64,000 bases of DNA from Oscillospiraceae bacterium. GTDB taxonomy: Bacteria > Bacillota > Clostridia > Oscillospirales > Acutalibacteraceae. Of the stretch, positions 16,009-24,530 are shown one piece after another. The stretch is from contig SVOC01000011.1 of the NCBI GenBank assembly GCA_015066625.1, positions 1 through 64,000 on the forward strand. The letters are read 5' to 3'. Numbering within the stretch: position 1 is the stretch's first letter; each line of letters begins with the position of its first letter. The position numbers and the translations under genes were made by a program. The notes beneath the pieces were generated by a model, which was not told the DNA's origin, did no database searches, and saw nothing but the letters and a program-made list of their open reading frames with translations.

Positions 16009-17416
16009 ATTTATTGAGTTCTGCTTCAAGCATTTCTCTGATGACATCGGGCGAACCGTTGCCTCTGAGTTCCTTCATAACACAGCCGAAAAGTGACTGC
16101 ATAGCCTTTACCTTGCCGTTTTTGTAATCTTCAACAGCTTTGCCGTTTTCTGCAATTACCTTGCAAACCGTTTCAAGAATGAAGCTGTTGTCAATCTTCG
16201 CATTAAGTGAATTTTCTTCACAGTATGCATCAACGTCAACATCGTTTTCAAATACTGCCGAAAGAACCTTTTTACCTGCAGCGCGGGTAATTTCTCCGCC
16301 TTCAACAAGCTCAATTATTCTTGCAAGCTTTGCAGGCTCGATTTCAAGGCTTGTAAGCTCAAGACGCTTCATCTGACCCATGCATTCGGTGAGAATCCAG
16401 CTAGCCGCAGTTTTTGCGCTGCAACCCATAGCAACAACCTTGTCGAAGGTATCGCTGAGCTTTCTGTCAGAAGCGAGAACGCCTGCTTCCTTAGCGGCAA
16501 TTCCCATTTCCTCATAGTGACCTGCTTTTTCTTCTGCAGTTGCAGGCATACTTGCTCTGATTTCTTCAAGCCAAGCGTCATCAATTACGATGGGCATAAG
16601 GTTGGGGTCGGGGAAGTAACGGTAATCCGCAGCAGTTTCTTTGTTACGCATGGGGAAGGTGCGTCTTTTAACATCATCCCAGCGGCGTGTTTCCTGAACA
16701 AGAACCTCGGTGTGACGCTCAATGGCATCAACGTGGCGGACCTTTTCGAATTCAATTGCATCCTTTATTTCGGAAAGCGAGCTCATATTCTTGATTTCCG
16801 AGCGTACACCAAGTTCATTTGAGCCTTCGGGACGCACGGAAATATTGACGTCGCATCTCATTGCGCCTTCTTCACATTCCGAAATACCTGCAAACTGAAG
16901 GCTTGATTTAAGCTTTTTAAGATAGGTGATAACCTCATCTGCACTGCGGAAGTCGGGACGGCTTACGATTTCGATGAGGGGTACGCTGGTACGGTTAAAG
17001 TCAACAAACGAAGTGTTTGTGGCTTCGTCATGAACAAGCTTACCTGCATCTTCCTCAACGTGAATCTGCTTGATGCCGATTTTTCTTTCGCCAAGGTCAA
17101 CACAGCCGTCAACGCATATGGGATTGAACCACTGTGTAATCTGATATGCGCATGGAAGGTCGGGATAATAGTAGCTCTTTTTATCGAATGTTGTGTACTG
17201 ATTGATTTTACAGTTAAGCATAAATCCTGCTTTTACTGCCAGTTCAATGGCATGCTTGTTTGTAACGGGCAGCATACCGGGCATACCGCTGCAGGCAGGG
17301 CACACGCAGTCGTTGGGCTCCTTGGGGCTTGAATGACCGCCGCAGGAGCAGAAAAGCTTTGAGTCTGTTGAAAGCTCAACGTGAGTTTCAAGACCGATAA
17401 CAAGTTCGTATTTCAT
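16007..17416 (-). CDS. gatB: Asp-tRNA(Asn)/Glu-tRNA(Gln) amidotransferase subunit B
   Basis: 469 residues from the ATG at 17416 with GGAGGCATAATT. GatB phosphorylates the misacylated amino acid on tRNA and transfers ammonia to it. Conserved parts are present: GLETHVEL, the zinc-binding cysteines in FCSC and CPACSG, HVEEDAGKLVH, NRTSVPLIEIVS, FPDPNL, and a complete C-terminal YqeY-like tRNA-binding tail. Unlike its partner GatA, nothing essential looks lost. It is the last gene of the aspS::gatC-gatA-gatB operon, 2 bases behind gatA. Confidence 0.95.
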   Translation of the reverse strand: MKYELVIGLETHVELSTDSKLFCSCGGHSSPKEPNDCVCPACSGMPGMLPVTNKHAIELAVKAGFMLNCKINQYTTFDKKSYYYPDLPCAYQITQWFNPICVDGCVDLGERKIGIKQIHVEEDAGKLVHDEATNTSFVDFNRTSVPLIEIVSRPDFRSADEVITYLKKLKSSLQFAGISECEEGAMRCDVNISVRPEGSNELGVRSEIKNMSSLSEIKDAIEFEKVRHVDAIERHTEVLVQETRRWDDVKRRTFPMRNKETAADYRYFPDPNLMPIVIDDAWLEEIRASMPATAEEKAGHYEEMGIAAKEAGVLASDRKLSDTFDKVVAMGCSAKTAASWILTECMGQMKRLELTSLEIEPAKLARIIELVEGGEITRAAGKKVLSAVFENDVDVDAYCEENSLNAKIDNSFILETVCKVIAENGKAVEDYKNGKVKAMQSLFGCVMKELRGNGSPDVIREMLEAELNK

Positions 17417-17418
17417 AA

Positions 17419-18609
17419 TTATGCCTCCGTCCTTTCAACGCCGTGAGCAATGCTCAGAAGAACGCTTTCCTTGAATGAATCTGCAATAAGCTGAACACCC
17501 TTTGCAGAAAGTGCAGGCATACCGGTGATTGAGGGAATAGCGGTAAACACACTTTCCTCATAAACCTTTTCAAATGCACTGAGTGCATCGTAAGGCTTGT
17601 ATTCGGTTTTGCCGCATACGGGAGTAAGAATTGCATCGTATGATGTAAGAATTGCTTTTACCTTATCGCATACTACTCTGCGGATTCTGAGAGCCTTGTC
17701 ATAGCAGTTTTCATATCTGCCCTTTGAAAGTACATCTGAACCGTAGATAACAGTTGCCTTTGTGAGGAATCCGAAAGCTTCGGTTCTGCTCTTTACATAA
17801 AGCTCATCAATGTTTTTGTATTCGGGAGTGCGGTAGCCGTATTTAACACCGTCAAATCTTGAAACATTGTTGCAGGTTTCTGCTGCCATAAGAATCTGCC
17901 AGGCAGTTTGTGCCTGCTCAACGCAGTCAAGTGAAACGGTTTCAACCGTTGCACCAAGTGACTTTATTTTTTCTGCATATGCATCAATCTTTGCCTTTAC
18001 ATCACTGTCAGCCTTTTCATAAAGCTCGGCAATAATGCAGACCTTCATTGATGAAATATCTTCAGCAAGAGAATATTCATATTTTTCCTGAGGAAGGCTT
18101 GTGCCGTCTTTACTGTCGTGACCTGCTATAACACCAAGGATATCCCTGATATCTGCAGCGTTTGATGCATATACACCAACCTGCTCGCCTGAAGCGGCGC
18201 AGGAGATAATTCCGTAGCGTGAAACCGTACCGTAGGTAGGCTTAATGAAATCAACATCTGAAAGAGCAGCCGCACGTCTGGGCGCACCGTTAAGGTCAAC
18301 ACCGATTGCCGCCTTGATTTGACCTTTTGCGATAAGTTCAGCAGCCGCACCTCTGATACTGCCGTTTTCTGTTACGGGTCCGAAATATGATGTTTCGCCT
18401 GCAAGATCAAGTCCGAATTCGCCAACATTGGTTTTGCCTGCGATTTCACAGCCTGCTTTTTCAAGCCTTTCAACAGCTTCGGCGCTGAAAAGGGGCTTGA
18501 AATTTTCGAGCATACGGGAGCCTGCGGTTGCGGGTACATCCTTCACAAGAATTGTATCGTCAACGGCAACAGTGCCCGATTTATTGATTGTATTAATAAA
18601 ATATCCCAC
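17419..18609 (-). CDS. gatA: GatA homologue that has lost the amidase catalytic triad
   Basis: About 396 residues, against roughly 485 for typical GatA. The GTG at 18609 is chosen because GAGGTG precedes it; a GTG at 18618 is the alternative and is used for numbering. The fold is recognisable throughout (GKTNVGEF, KPTYGTVSRYGI, VIAGHDSKDGTS, SRFDGVKYGYR). All three triad positions are changed: catalytic Lys (family VAIKDN) reads VAVDD with Asp20, the cis-Ser loop (GGSSGGSAA) reads GSIRGAAAE (86-94) after a deletion, and the nucleophile (DTGGSIRQPA) reads DLNGAPRRAA (108-117). The N-terminal helices are missing. It cannot be a normal glutaminase and may act as a scaffold. The frame is intact, so it is not a decayed pseudogene. 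Confidence 0.85.
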   Translation of the reverse strand: MGYFINTINKSGTVAVDDTILVKDVPATAGSRMLENFKPLFSAEAVERLEKAGCEIAGKTNVGEFGLDLAGETSYFGPVTENGSIRGAAAELIAKGQIKAAIGVDLNGAPRRAAALSDVDFIKPTYGTVSRYGIISCAASGEQVGVYASNAADIRDILGVIAGHDSKDGTSLPQEKYEYSLAEDISSMKVCIIAELYEKADSDVKAKIDAYAEKIKSLGATVETVSLDCVEQAQTAWQILMAAETCNNVSRFDGVKYGYRTPEYKNIDELYVKSRTEAFGFLTKATVIYGSDVLSKGRYENCYDKALRIRRVVCDKVKAILTSYDAILTPVCGKTEYKPYDALSAFEKVYEESVFTAIPSITGMPALSAKGVQLIADSFKESVLLSIAHGVERTEA

Positions 18610-18619
18610 TTTTAACACC

Positions 18620-20725
18620 TCACTTTACAAGTCTGGGAACCTGCCAGCTGTCCTCTGTACTCTGAGGAGCGCCGTCAAGGAGTGCCTTGCGCTCAAAGGG
18701 CTGTTCACGCTTATCACTGCGAAGAATGTTGGTCATAGGCATAACATATACCATAGGCTCAACATCTGCTGTGTCAATCTTTTCAAGTGCAGCTTCATCT
18801 TTGAGCATATTTTCAAATATCTTTGTCATTGTTTTCTTTTCGTCGGCAGTGAAGCTCAGTTCGTTAACCTGTTCAAGGCTTTCGAGTCTGTCTTTCTTGC
18901 TGACGATTGCTTTTGCACCGCTTACCGCAGATGCGAATGAACCGCTGTCGCCGCCGTCTGAGCCGAGAGTTTCAACGCTGCCCTTGCCTCTGATGCTTAC
19001 GTTTGCTTCAAAGAGCTGAAGTTCAGTAACTTCACCGGGTGCGCCGAGCATCTGATCCTGAGCAGTACCGTCAAGGGGGAATGCAATAACATCGCGGATT
19101 GTTTCGGTGTCTGCAAGAAGCATAACAATTCTGTCAACACCGGGTGCCATACCTGCATGAGGGGGAGCACCGAACTGGAATGCGTTGTAAAGTGCGCTGA
19201 ATCTTCTTTCAACCTCATCCTCACTGTATCCCGCAATTTCAAAAGCTTTTCTCATGATTTCGGGGCTGTGATTACGGACTGCACCGGAAGCAAGCTCTAT
19301 GCCGTTGCATACAAGGTCATACTGATATGCAAGGATTTCAGTGGGGTCCATTGTTTCAAGAGCATTAAGACCGCCCTGAGGCATTGAGAAGGGGTTGTGT
19401 GTAAAAATAATTTTATCTGTTGTTTCGTCGTGTTCGTACATGGGGAAGTCAACAACAAAACAGAATTCAAATGAATCGTTCTTTATAAGCTCAAGCTCAT
19501 TGCCCAGCCATGTGCGGATAACGCCTGCGTTCTTACTTGCAACCTCTGCATTTGTATCGCAGATGAAGAAGATTGTTTCGCCTTCCTTAACACCGGTAAG
19601 CTCAACAATTTCTTTCATTTCATCGGGAGTCATAACCTTGCTGATGGGGTCATCCTTGAAGCCGTAGTTTGCGGCATCAAGAAGAGTAATATGTGCAAGA
19701 CCTGCCATCTTTGCCTGCTTTGTTGCGAAAGCAAGTGACTTATCGAAGAACCATCTTTCGTTCTTGCAGGGTGCAACAATAGCTCTTACATACTTGTTCA
19801 TAAAGGGCTTGAATTTGACTCTCTTGAACAAATCCGTTACATCGCAGATAACAAGGGGATTGCGGAGGTCGGGCTTATCGGAGCCGTATTTCGCCATTGA
19901 TTCCGCATAAGGAATTCTTTTGAAGGGTGAAGCGGTAACTTTTTTATCCGAGAATGTGCGGAAGATATCGCTTACAACATCTTCACAAACCTGAAGAACT
20001 TCTTCCTGAGTTGAAAAAGCCATTTCAAAGTCAAGCTGATAGAATTCACCGGGTGAACGGTCAGCTCTTGCATCCTCATCTCTGAAGCAGGGAGCGATCT
20101 GATAATATTTATCAAATCCCGATACCATTAGAAGTTGCTTGAACTGCTGAGGAGCCTGAGGCAGGGCGTAGAATTTGCCGGGATGCTTACGGCTGGGAAC
20201 GAGGAAATCTCTTGCACCCTCGGGTGAAGAAGCTGTAAGAATAGGAGTCTGAATGTCAAGAAAGCCTCTTTCTTCCATAAGTCTTCTCATATGACCGATA
20301 ACTTTTGAACGGAGGAGAATATTGTTATGGAGTGCAGGGTTTCTCAGGTCAAGAAATCTGTGCTTGAGACGGATGTTCTCATTTGTATCGGTTGAGCCGA
20401 TTTCAAAGGGAAGATCGCGGCTGCATACGCCGAGAACTTCAAGCTTATCAACAACAAGCTCAACAAGACCTGTTTCGATTTTGGGGTTAACCGTGTTTTC
20501 GTCACGCTTTGTAACTATACCTTCAACAGAAAGAACAGTTTCCTTGCTGACGCCTTTAAGCAGGTTTTCGTTGTGAACAACAACCTGTGTAACGCCTGTT
20601 TCATCACGCAAGTCAACAAAAAGAACGCCGCCGTGGTCACGGATAACGTCTACCCAGCCTGCAAGCATTACGGTCTGGCCGATATGCTGTTCTCTTATTT
20701 CGTTGCAACGGTGAGTTCTGTACAT
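18620..20725 (-). CDS. aspS: Aspartyl-tRNA synthetase fused to GatC
   Basis: 701 residues from the ATG at 20725 (ACGGAGGTATGATAAA upstream). Residues 1-580 are a complete bacterial AspRS: OB-fold anticodon-binding domain (WVDVIRDHGG, His31), motif 2 (FRDEDARADR), GAD insertion, motif 3 (GAPPHAGMAPGVDR). After a Gly/Ser-rich linker (about 582-611) the last 90 residues (18623-18892) match GatC: an N-terminal helix pair (VNELSFTADEKK), TADVEPMVYV, NILRSD and a C-terminal DSWQVPRLVK. GatC normally is a separate protein of about 95 residues that joins GatA and GatB. Here it tethers the amidotransferase to the enzyme that charges the tRNA. gatA starts just downstream of the stop. Confidence 0.93.
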   Translation of the reverse strand: MYRTHRCNEIREQHIGQTVMLAGWVDVIRDHGGVLFVDLRDETGVTQVVVHNENLLKGVSKETVLSVEGIVTKRDENTVNPKIETGLVELVVDKLEVLGVCSRDLPFEIGSTDTNENIRLKHRFLDLRNPALHNNILLRSKVIGHMRRLMEERGFLDIQTPILTASSPEGARDFLVPSRKHPGKFYALPQAPQQFKQLLMVSGFDKYYQIAPCFRDEDARADRSPGEFYQLDFEMAFSTQEEVLQVCEDVVSDIFRTFSDKKVTASPFKRIPYAESMAKYGSDKPDLRNPLVICDVTDLFKRVKFKPFMNKYVRAIVAPCKNERWFFDKSLAFATKQAKMAGLAHITLLDAANYGFKDDPISKVMTPDEMKEIVELTGVKEGETIFFICDTNAEVASKNAGVIRTWLGNELELIKNDSFEFCFVVDFPMYEHDETTDKIIFTHNPFSMPQGGLNALETMDPTEILAYQYDLVCNGIELASGAVRNHSPEIMRKAFEIAGYSEDEVERRFSALYNAFQFGAPPHAGMAPGVDRIVMLLADTETIRDVIAFPLDGTAQDQMLGAPGEVTELQLFEANVSIRGKGSVETLGSDGGDSGSFASAVSGAKAIVSKKDRLESLEQVNELSFTADEKKTMTKIFENMLKDEAALEKIDTADVEPMVYVMPMTNILRSDKREQPFERKALLDGAPQSTEDSWQVPRLVK

Positions 20726-20780
20726 TTTATCATACCTCCGTCCGGACACCGCCGTGCGCAGTGCCGATTACTGATAAATT

Positions 20781-20999
20781 AAAAAATAAAAAGCCCCGAG
20801 AATTTTCACTGAAAAATTCTCGGGACGAGTTATTATTACCCGCGGTGCCACCCGTGTTGATACATTAAAGTATCCTCTCTTTTTATTCAGTTGGGGGAGT
20901 GCCGCTGAAGTGTTGCTGTTCTTACTACTCGTCTGAGTGCGCTTTCAGCCCTTGACGCACAATCTCTGACAGACTTTCCACAAAAGACAGGTCTTCGTT
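20781..20999 (-). promoter_or_regulatory. T-box leader of the aspS::gatC-gatA-gatB operon
   Basis: On the minus strand the T-box sequence GGGTGGCACCGCGGG (about 20838-20854) precedes a terminator with perfect arms CCCGAGAATTTT/AAAATTCTCGGG (20795-20824) and a T-rich tail. The 5' part folds into stem-loops, including TGTGCG/CGCAC closed by GTCTG/CAGAC. Uncharged tRNA would stabilise the antiterminator and switch the operon on. Candidate specifier triplets on the 3' side are GAC (Asp) in CAGACGA and AAC (Asn) in AGAACAG; I cannot decide between them. Confidence 0.88.
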
Positions 21000-21005
21000 A
21001 GAGCA

Positions 21006-21034
21006 TTATACCAAAATATATTTTTATTGTCAAC
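21006..21034 (-). promoter_or_regulatory. Promoter of the T-box operon
   Basis: TTGACA and TATAAT, both perfect, 17 bases apart on the minus strand. Transcription would start near 20999. Confidence 0.85.
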
Positions 21035-21150
21035 AGTAATTTATGCACTAAATTCCGCATTTATGCTTAATAATTTACTGCATTTTTGTGTTTTTTTGCC
21101 TGCGTAGATATTTTTTGTGTACAACACCCGAATACAAATCAAGGGTATAA

Positions 21151-21185
21151 GAAAAAACTCCCGATAACCGTAATGCTATCGGGAG
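21151..21185 (-). terminator. Terminator after the AI-2E-type transporter gene
   Basis: CTCCCGATA (21158-21166) pairs with TATCGGGAG (21177-21185); on the minus strand GTTTTTTC follows. Confidence 0.75.
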
Positions 21186-21191
21186 CAATTT

Positions 21192-22505
21192 TTATTTTTT
21201 GTGTTTCTTTTCAGGCTTTTTGGCTGATTCTGTTTCAAGTTCTTCTTTCTTTTTAAGTCTTACCTTGACGAGGTAAGCAGTAAGATTGTAAACAACCGAA
21301 CAGAGAGGAACACTGAGAAGAATTCCGGGGATACCGAATGCAGTACCGCCGATTGAAACCGCAACAAGCACCCAAATACCGGGCAGACCTACGGATTTAC
21401 CTACAACCTTGGGATAAATCAGGTTGCCTTCAAGCTGTTGCAGAACAACAATGAACACAACAAACCACAGTGCCTTCATGGGGTTATCAAAGACAATTAG
21501 CAACGCACCGAGTGCAGTTCCTATAAATGCACCGAAAACGGGGATAAGCGCCGTGAAGCCTACAAGAACCGAAATTACAGCTGCGTACGGCATTTTGAAT
21601 ATCAGCATACCGATGAAACAAAGTACACCGATTATAACCGCTTCCGTAAGTTGACCTGTAATGAAGCTTGTGAAGGTTCTGTCTGCAATTTCCACAAGGT
21701 TTGCAAGACGGTCAACAGAATTCTTTTTGGGCAGAAATGCCTGTAAGAATTTTTTGATTTGTGCGGAAAGTCTTTCTTTCTGTGCAAGCAGATAGAGTGA
21801 AAACGCAATCGCGATAATAAGATTTACGATACCTGTAACAATTGAGCCGGTGAAGTCAATTGTTTTGTCAACTATACCGCTGCTGTTGATAAAGTTTTTG
21901 AGCGTATCAAGAATCTTACCGGAATTGAAGCTTAATTCGGGCAATGTTACACCGTGACTTTCGGCAAAAGCTATAAGCTTATGTGCCCATATTTCAACTT
22001 GTGCAACATACTGAGGCACGGATTTGATAAGCGACTGAAGTGCGTTGATGAATTCGGGTATAATCATAAATACCAACGCAAAAAGCAGACCGATAATTAT
22101 AACCGTGCTGAGAACAAGACATACGGGGCGTCTTATTTTTGCTCTTTTTTTCTCGTCACATTTTCCGAAAATCTTATCAAATATCTTTTCGGTGGGTCTG
22201 AGCAGTACATTTATGACAAATGCAAAACAGAAGCCCGTCACAAAAGGTGAGATAACTGAGGAAATTAAGCTGAATACGCCTGAAACCTTATCTGTATTGT
22301 TTATGATCCAGGCAAAAAGAATTATAAGTGCGGCAAGCCCCGCAATGTATTTAAGGGTATTTTTGTTGAATTCAAAAACGAGTCTTCCGCCGTTGCTTTT
22401 ATTCTTTTTTTCGGGCATATCAACTCCGCCGTCCTCAGGAATCACGCTTGCAATAAGCTCCTTTGAGGTAGGCTCGGCGGGTTGAGTATTGTTGTTGTTT
22501 TCCAT
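21192..22505 (-). CDS. AI-2E family transporter
   Basis: 437 residues with about eight membrane helices in the AI-2E/PerM arrangement: two N-terminal helices, a large extracytoplasmic loop (residues about 145-210) and a C-terminal bundle with LEGNLIYPKVVGKSVGLP and GIPGILLSVPL, typical of the family. Members export small molecules or act in sodium/proton exchange, so the quorum-signal name should not be taken literally. The N-terminal 35 residues are polar, and the C-terminus is Lys-rich. It starts one base after the stop of the amino-acid permease, so the two are co-transcribed. Confidence 0.88.
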   Translation of the reverse strand: MENNNNTQPAEPTSKELIASVIPEDGGVDMPEKKNKSNGGRLVFEFNKNTLKYIAGLAALIILFAWIINNTDKVSGVFSLISSVISPFVTGFCFAFVINVLLRPTEKIFDKIFGKCDEKKRAKIRRPVCLVLSTVIIIGLLFALVFMIIPEFINALQSLIKSVPQYVAQVEIWAHKLIAFAESHGVTLPELSFNSGKILDTLKNFINSSGIVDKTIDFTGSIVTGIVNLIIAIAFSLYLLAQKERLSAQIKKFLQAFLPKKNSVDRLANLVEIADRTFTSFITGQLTEAVIIGVLCFIGMLIFKMPYAAVISVLVGFTALIPVFGAFIGTALGALLIVFDNPMKALWFVVFIVVLQQLEGNLIYPKVVGKSVGLPGIWVLVAVSIGGTAFGIPGILLSVPLCSVVYNLTAYLVKVRLKKKEELETESAKKPEKKHKK

Positions 22506-22506
22506 T

Positions 22507-23916
22507 TTATGCTTTTACCTTTAAACCGATATCTTTTTTCTTCATAAAGATAATGCCGATAATCATAATTACTGCGAAAATGATAAGGTAGCCGGGGATT
22601 TCACCTGCGTGTGCCTTAACGGATGCAATAACCATAAAGATACTGCCGGCGATAGCAAGCACGGGAGCAACGAAACGTTTGATGCCCTTGAATTCCTTGT
22701 TGGTCATCATCTTGATGAAAATGGGGATATAGAAGGGATAGATTGTAACGATGGGAAGCTCTGTGGGGTCAAATGCAAACATACCCAGCTTATCACTGAA
22801 TGAGCTGAATGATGCGCAGTAGAAATAGAAGAGCCATGCAGCGCAGAGAAGAAGACCGAATACTGCAGAGTTTGCAGGCATATTTGTGTTTTTGTCAACA
22901 TCTGCAAAAACCTTGGGAGCGGGACCTCTGCCTCTGGTTGAAAGTGAGTAAAGACCTCTTGTGCAGCCCAGCATAAGACCGTTGAGTGTGCCGAGGCACG
23001 AAATAATAACGAAAACAAAAATGCCTGTACCCATAATGTTACCGAATACATTTGCAAATGCAAGCTTGGCACCTGTCATACCGTTAATAAGCATTGTTTC
23101 GTTGTCAACAGCACCTGCAAGACCTACATAGTAAAGAACATATATTGCTACGATGATGATTGCACCGATAACAAGAGCTCTGGGAAGATTCTTTTTTGCA
23201 TCCTTGATTTCAGCGTTGATTGATGTTGCAATAATCCAACCCTCATATGCGAAAACCGTTGCACATACGGCACTGAAAATCGCATCAAAATTTGAGGCGG
23301 GGGGAGTAAGATTGTTTTCTGTGAAAACAGAAGGGTCAACAAGTTCTGTGAAATTCTTCACAAGAGTGCCGTTTGAAAGACCGTAAATTGTACCAACAAC
23401 AGCCATAAGGAGAAGGGGAACCAGCTTAATGAAGGTTGTTGAAACCTGGAATTTACCTGCAATAATGGGTGAAAGAGCATTCATAGCGTAGCTGCCTACG
23501 AGATAGAAGCAGGCAAGTGCGAAACACAGACCGCTTGTTTCGGGGTTTTCCTGGTTAAAAACAATAAGGGTGAATCTTGCCGAAAGCCAGGCAAGAGCCA
23601 TTGTAAGTGTGGGGTAATAAATTGTTGAAAGGAACCAGCCTGCAAGGTAAGCGTATTTTTCGCCCACCGCAGCTTCTGCGTAGTCAACAACACCGTTGAC
23701 CTTTTCATATTTTGTCGCCATAATGGAGAAGGTGTATGCGCAAATAATCATAATGATACCGCCGATAACCCATGCAAGGATACCGAGTTTCAGGTTACCG
23801 CCCGTAACCTGGAGAATTTTTTCTGCCTTGAAGAAAACACCGCTGCCTACTACTATACCTACAACCATACAGATTGCGGTAAGCAGACCGTATTTCTTTT
23901 TGAGTTCTGTTGCCAT
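22507..23916 (-). CDS. APC-superfamily amino-acid permease
   Basis: 469 residues from the ATG at 23916 (GGGAGGTTATTTA upstream). Twelve or so membrane helices. The helix-1 motif GIVVGSGVFF is the substrate-backbone binding loop of APC transporters. YAYLAGWFL and FAYEGWIIATSI resemble the LAT/serine-threonine exchanger branch. It should import or exchange an amino acid; which one is not visible. Co-transcribed with the AI-2E family gene. Confidence 0.88.
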   Translation of the reverse strand: MATELKKKYGLLTAICMVVGIVVGSGVFFKAEKILQVTGGNLKLGILAWVIGGIIMIICAYTFSIMATKYEKVNGVVDYAEAAVGEKYAYLAGWFLSTIYYPTLTMALAWLSARFTLIVFNQENPETSGLCFALACFYLVGSYAMNALSPIIAGKFQVSTTFIKLVPLLLMAVVGTIYGLSNGTLVKNFTELVDPSVFTENNLTPPASNFDAIFSAVCATVFAYEGWIIATSINAEIKDAKKNLPRALVIGAIIIVAIYVLYYVGLAGAVDNETMLINGMTGAKLAFANVFGNIMGTGIFVFVIISCLGTLNGLMLGCTRGLYSLSTRGRGPAPKVFADVDKNTNMPANSAVFGLLLCAAWLFYFYCASFSSFSDKLGMFAFDPTELPIVTIYPFYIPIFIKMMTNKEFKGIKRFVAPVLAIAGSIFMVIASVKAHAGEIPGYLIIFAVIMIIGIIFMKKKDIGLKVKA

Positions 23917-24084
23917 TAAATAACCTCCCAATCATAATAGGTTAATTAAAATTTTACAATTTAATTGTAAGAATGTCAACATTTTTGTTTAATATAATGC
24001 ATAAATATTCGCAAAAAATCCTGCGCTTGCTTAAAACGGACAAATGTGATAAAATATATACAGAATTATGTGTGGAGGATAATT

Positions 24085-24480
24085 ATGCTGAAAAAAATTG
24101 TTTCTGCTTTATGTATGGCTGCGGTTGTGTTAAGCTTTACCGCCTGCAAAAAAATTGACGGCGGCAATACCGGCTTTACCGAGTCGAATATAGTCTCACA
24201 AAGAATAACAAGAATACACAATAATTTTGCGGATGTTCTTCCTTCTTTCAAATTTGACAGCGAAATAACCGAAAACTACAAAGAGGGTATAAGCTATTCT
24301 TTCGGAGCAAAATGTTCTGACAGTAAGTTCAAAAAATATATTGACAAGGTAAAAAAAGCCGGATTTGACCAAAAATCTTCGGAGGGCAAGGGCTATTATG
24401 CCGCTTACAGCGAAGACGGATATTACACCGAAATAACACTTATCAACGGAAACATAACGGTATTTATCAAGCGAAAATGA
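24085..24480 (+). CDS. Small secreted lipoprotein of unknown function
   Basis: 131 residues from the ATG at 24085 (TGGAGGATAATT upstream). A lipoprotein signal ends in SFTAC. The mature part is a single small alpha/beta domain with alternating charged and aromatic residues (KFKKYIDKVKKAGFD, GYYAAYSEDGYYTEITL). I do not recognise the family. It has a private terminator and is convergent with spoIVA. Confidence 0.75.
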   Translation: MLKKIVSALCMAAVVLSFTACKKIDGGNTGFTESNIVSQRITRIHNNFADVLPSFKFDSEITENYKEGISYSFGAKCSDSKFKKYIDKVKKAGFDQKSSEGKGYYAAYSEDGYYTEITLINGNITVFIKRK

Positions 24481-24486
24481 TAAAAA

Positions 24487-24530
24487 GGAGTTGCCTCAGT
24501 TTTATACTGAGACAGCTCCTTCGATTTTTA
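24487..24530 (+). terminator. Terminator after the small lipoprotein gene
   Basis: GGAG.TG.CTCAGT and ACTGAG.CA.CTCC pair around a TTAT loop, with GATTTTTA after. It may also serve spoIVA on the other strand. Confidence 0.7.

Noticed and set aside
17419-18618. Treating gatA as a simple pseudogene
   Set aside because: The frame is open over 396 residues with conserved blocks on both sides of each lost motif and tight operon spacing, which does not fit random decay.
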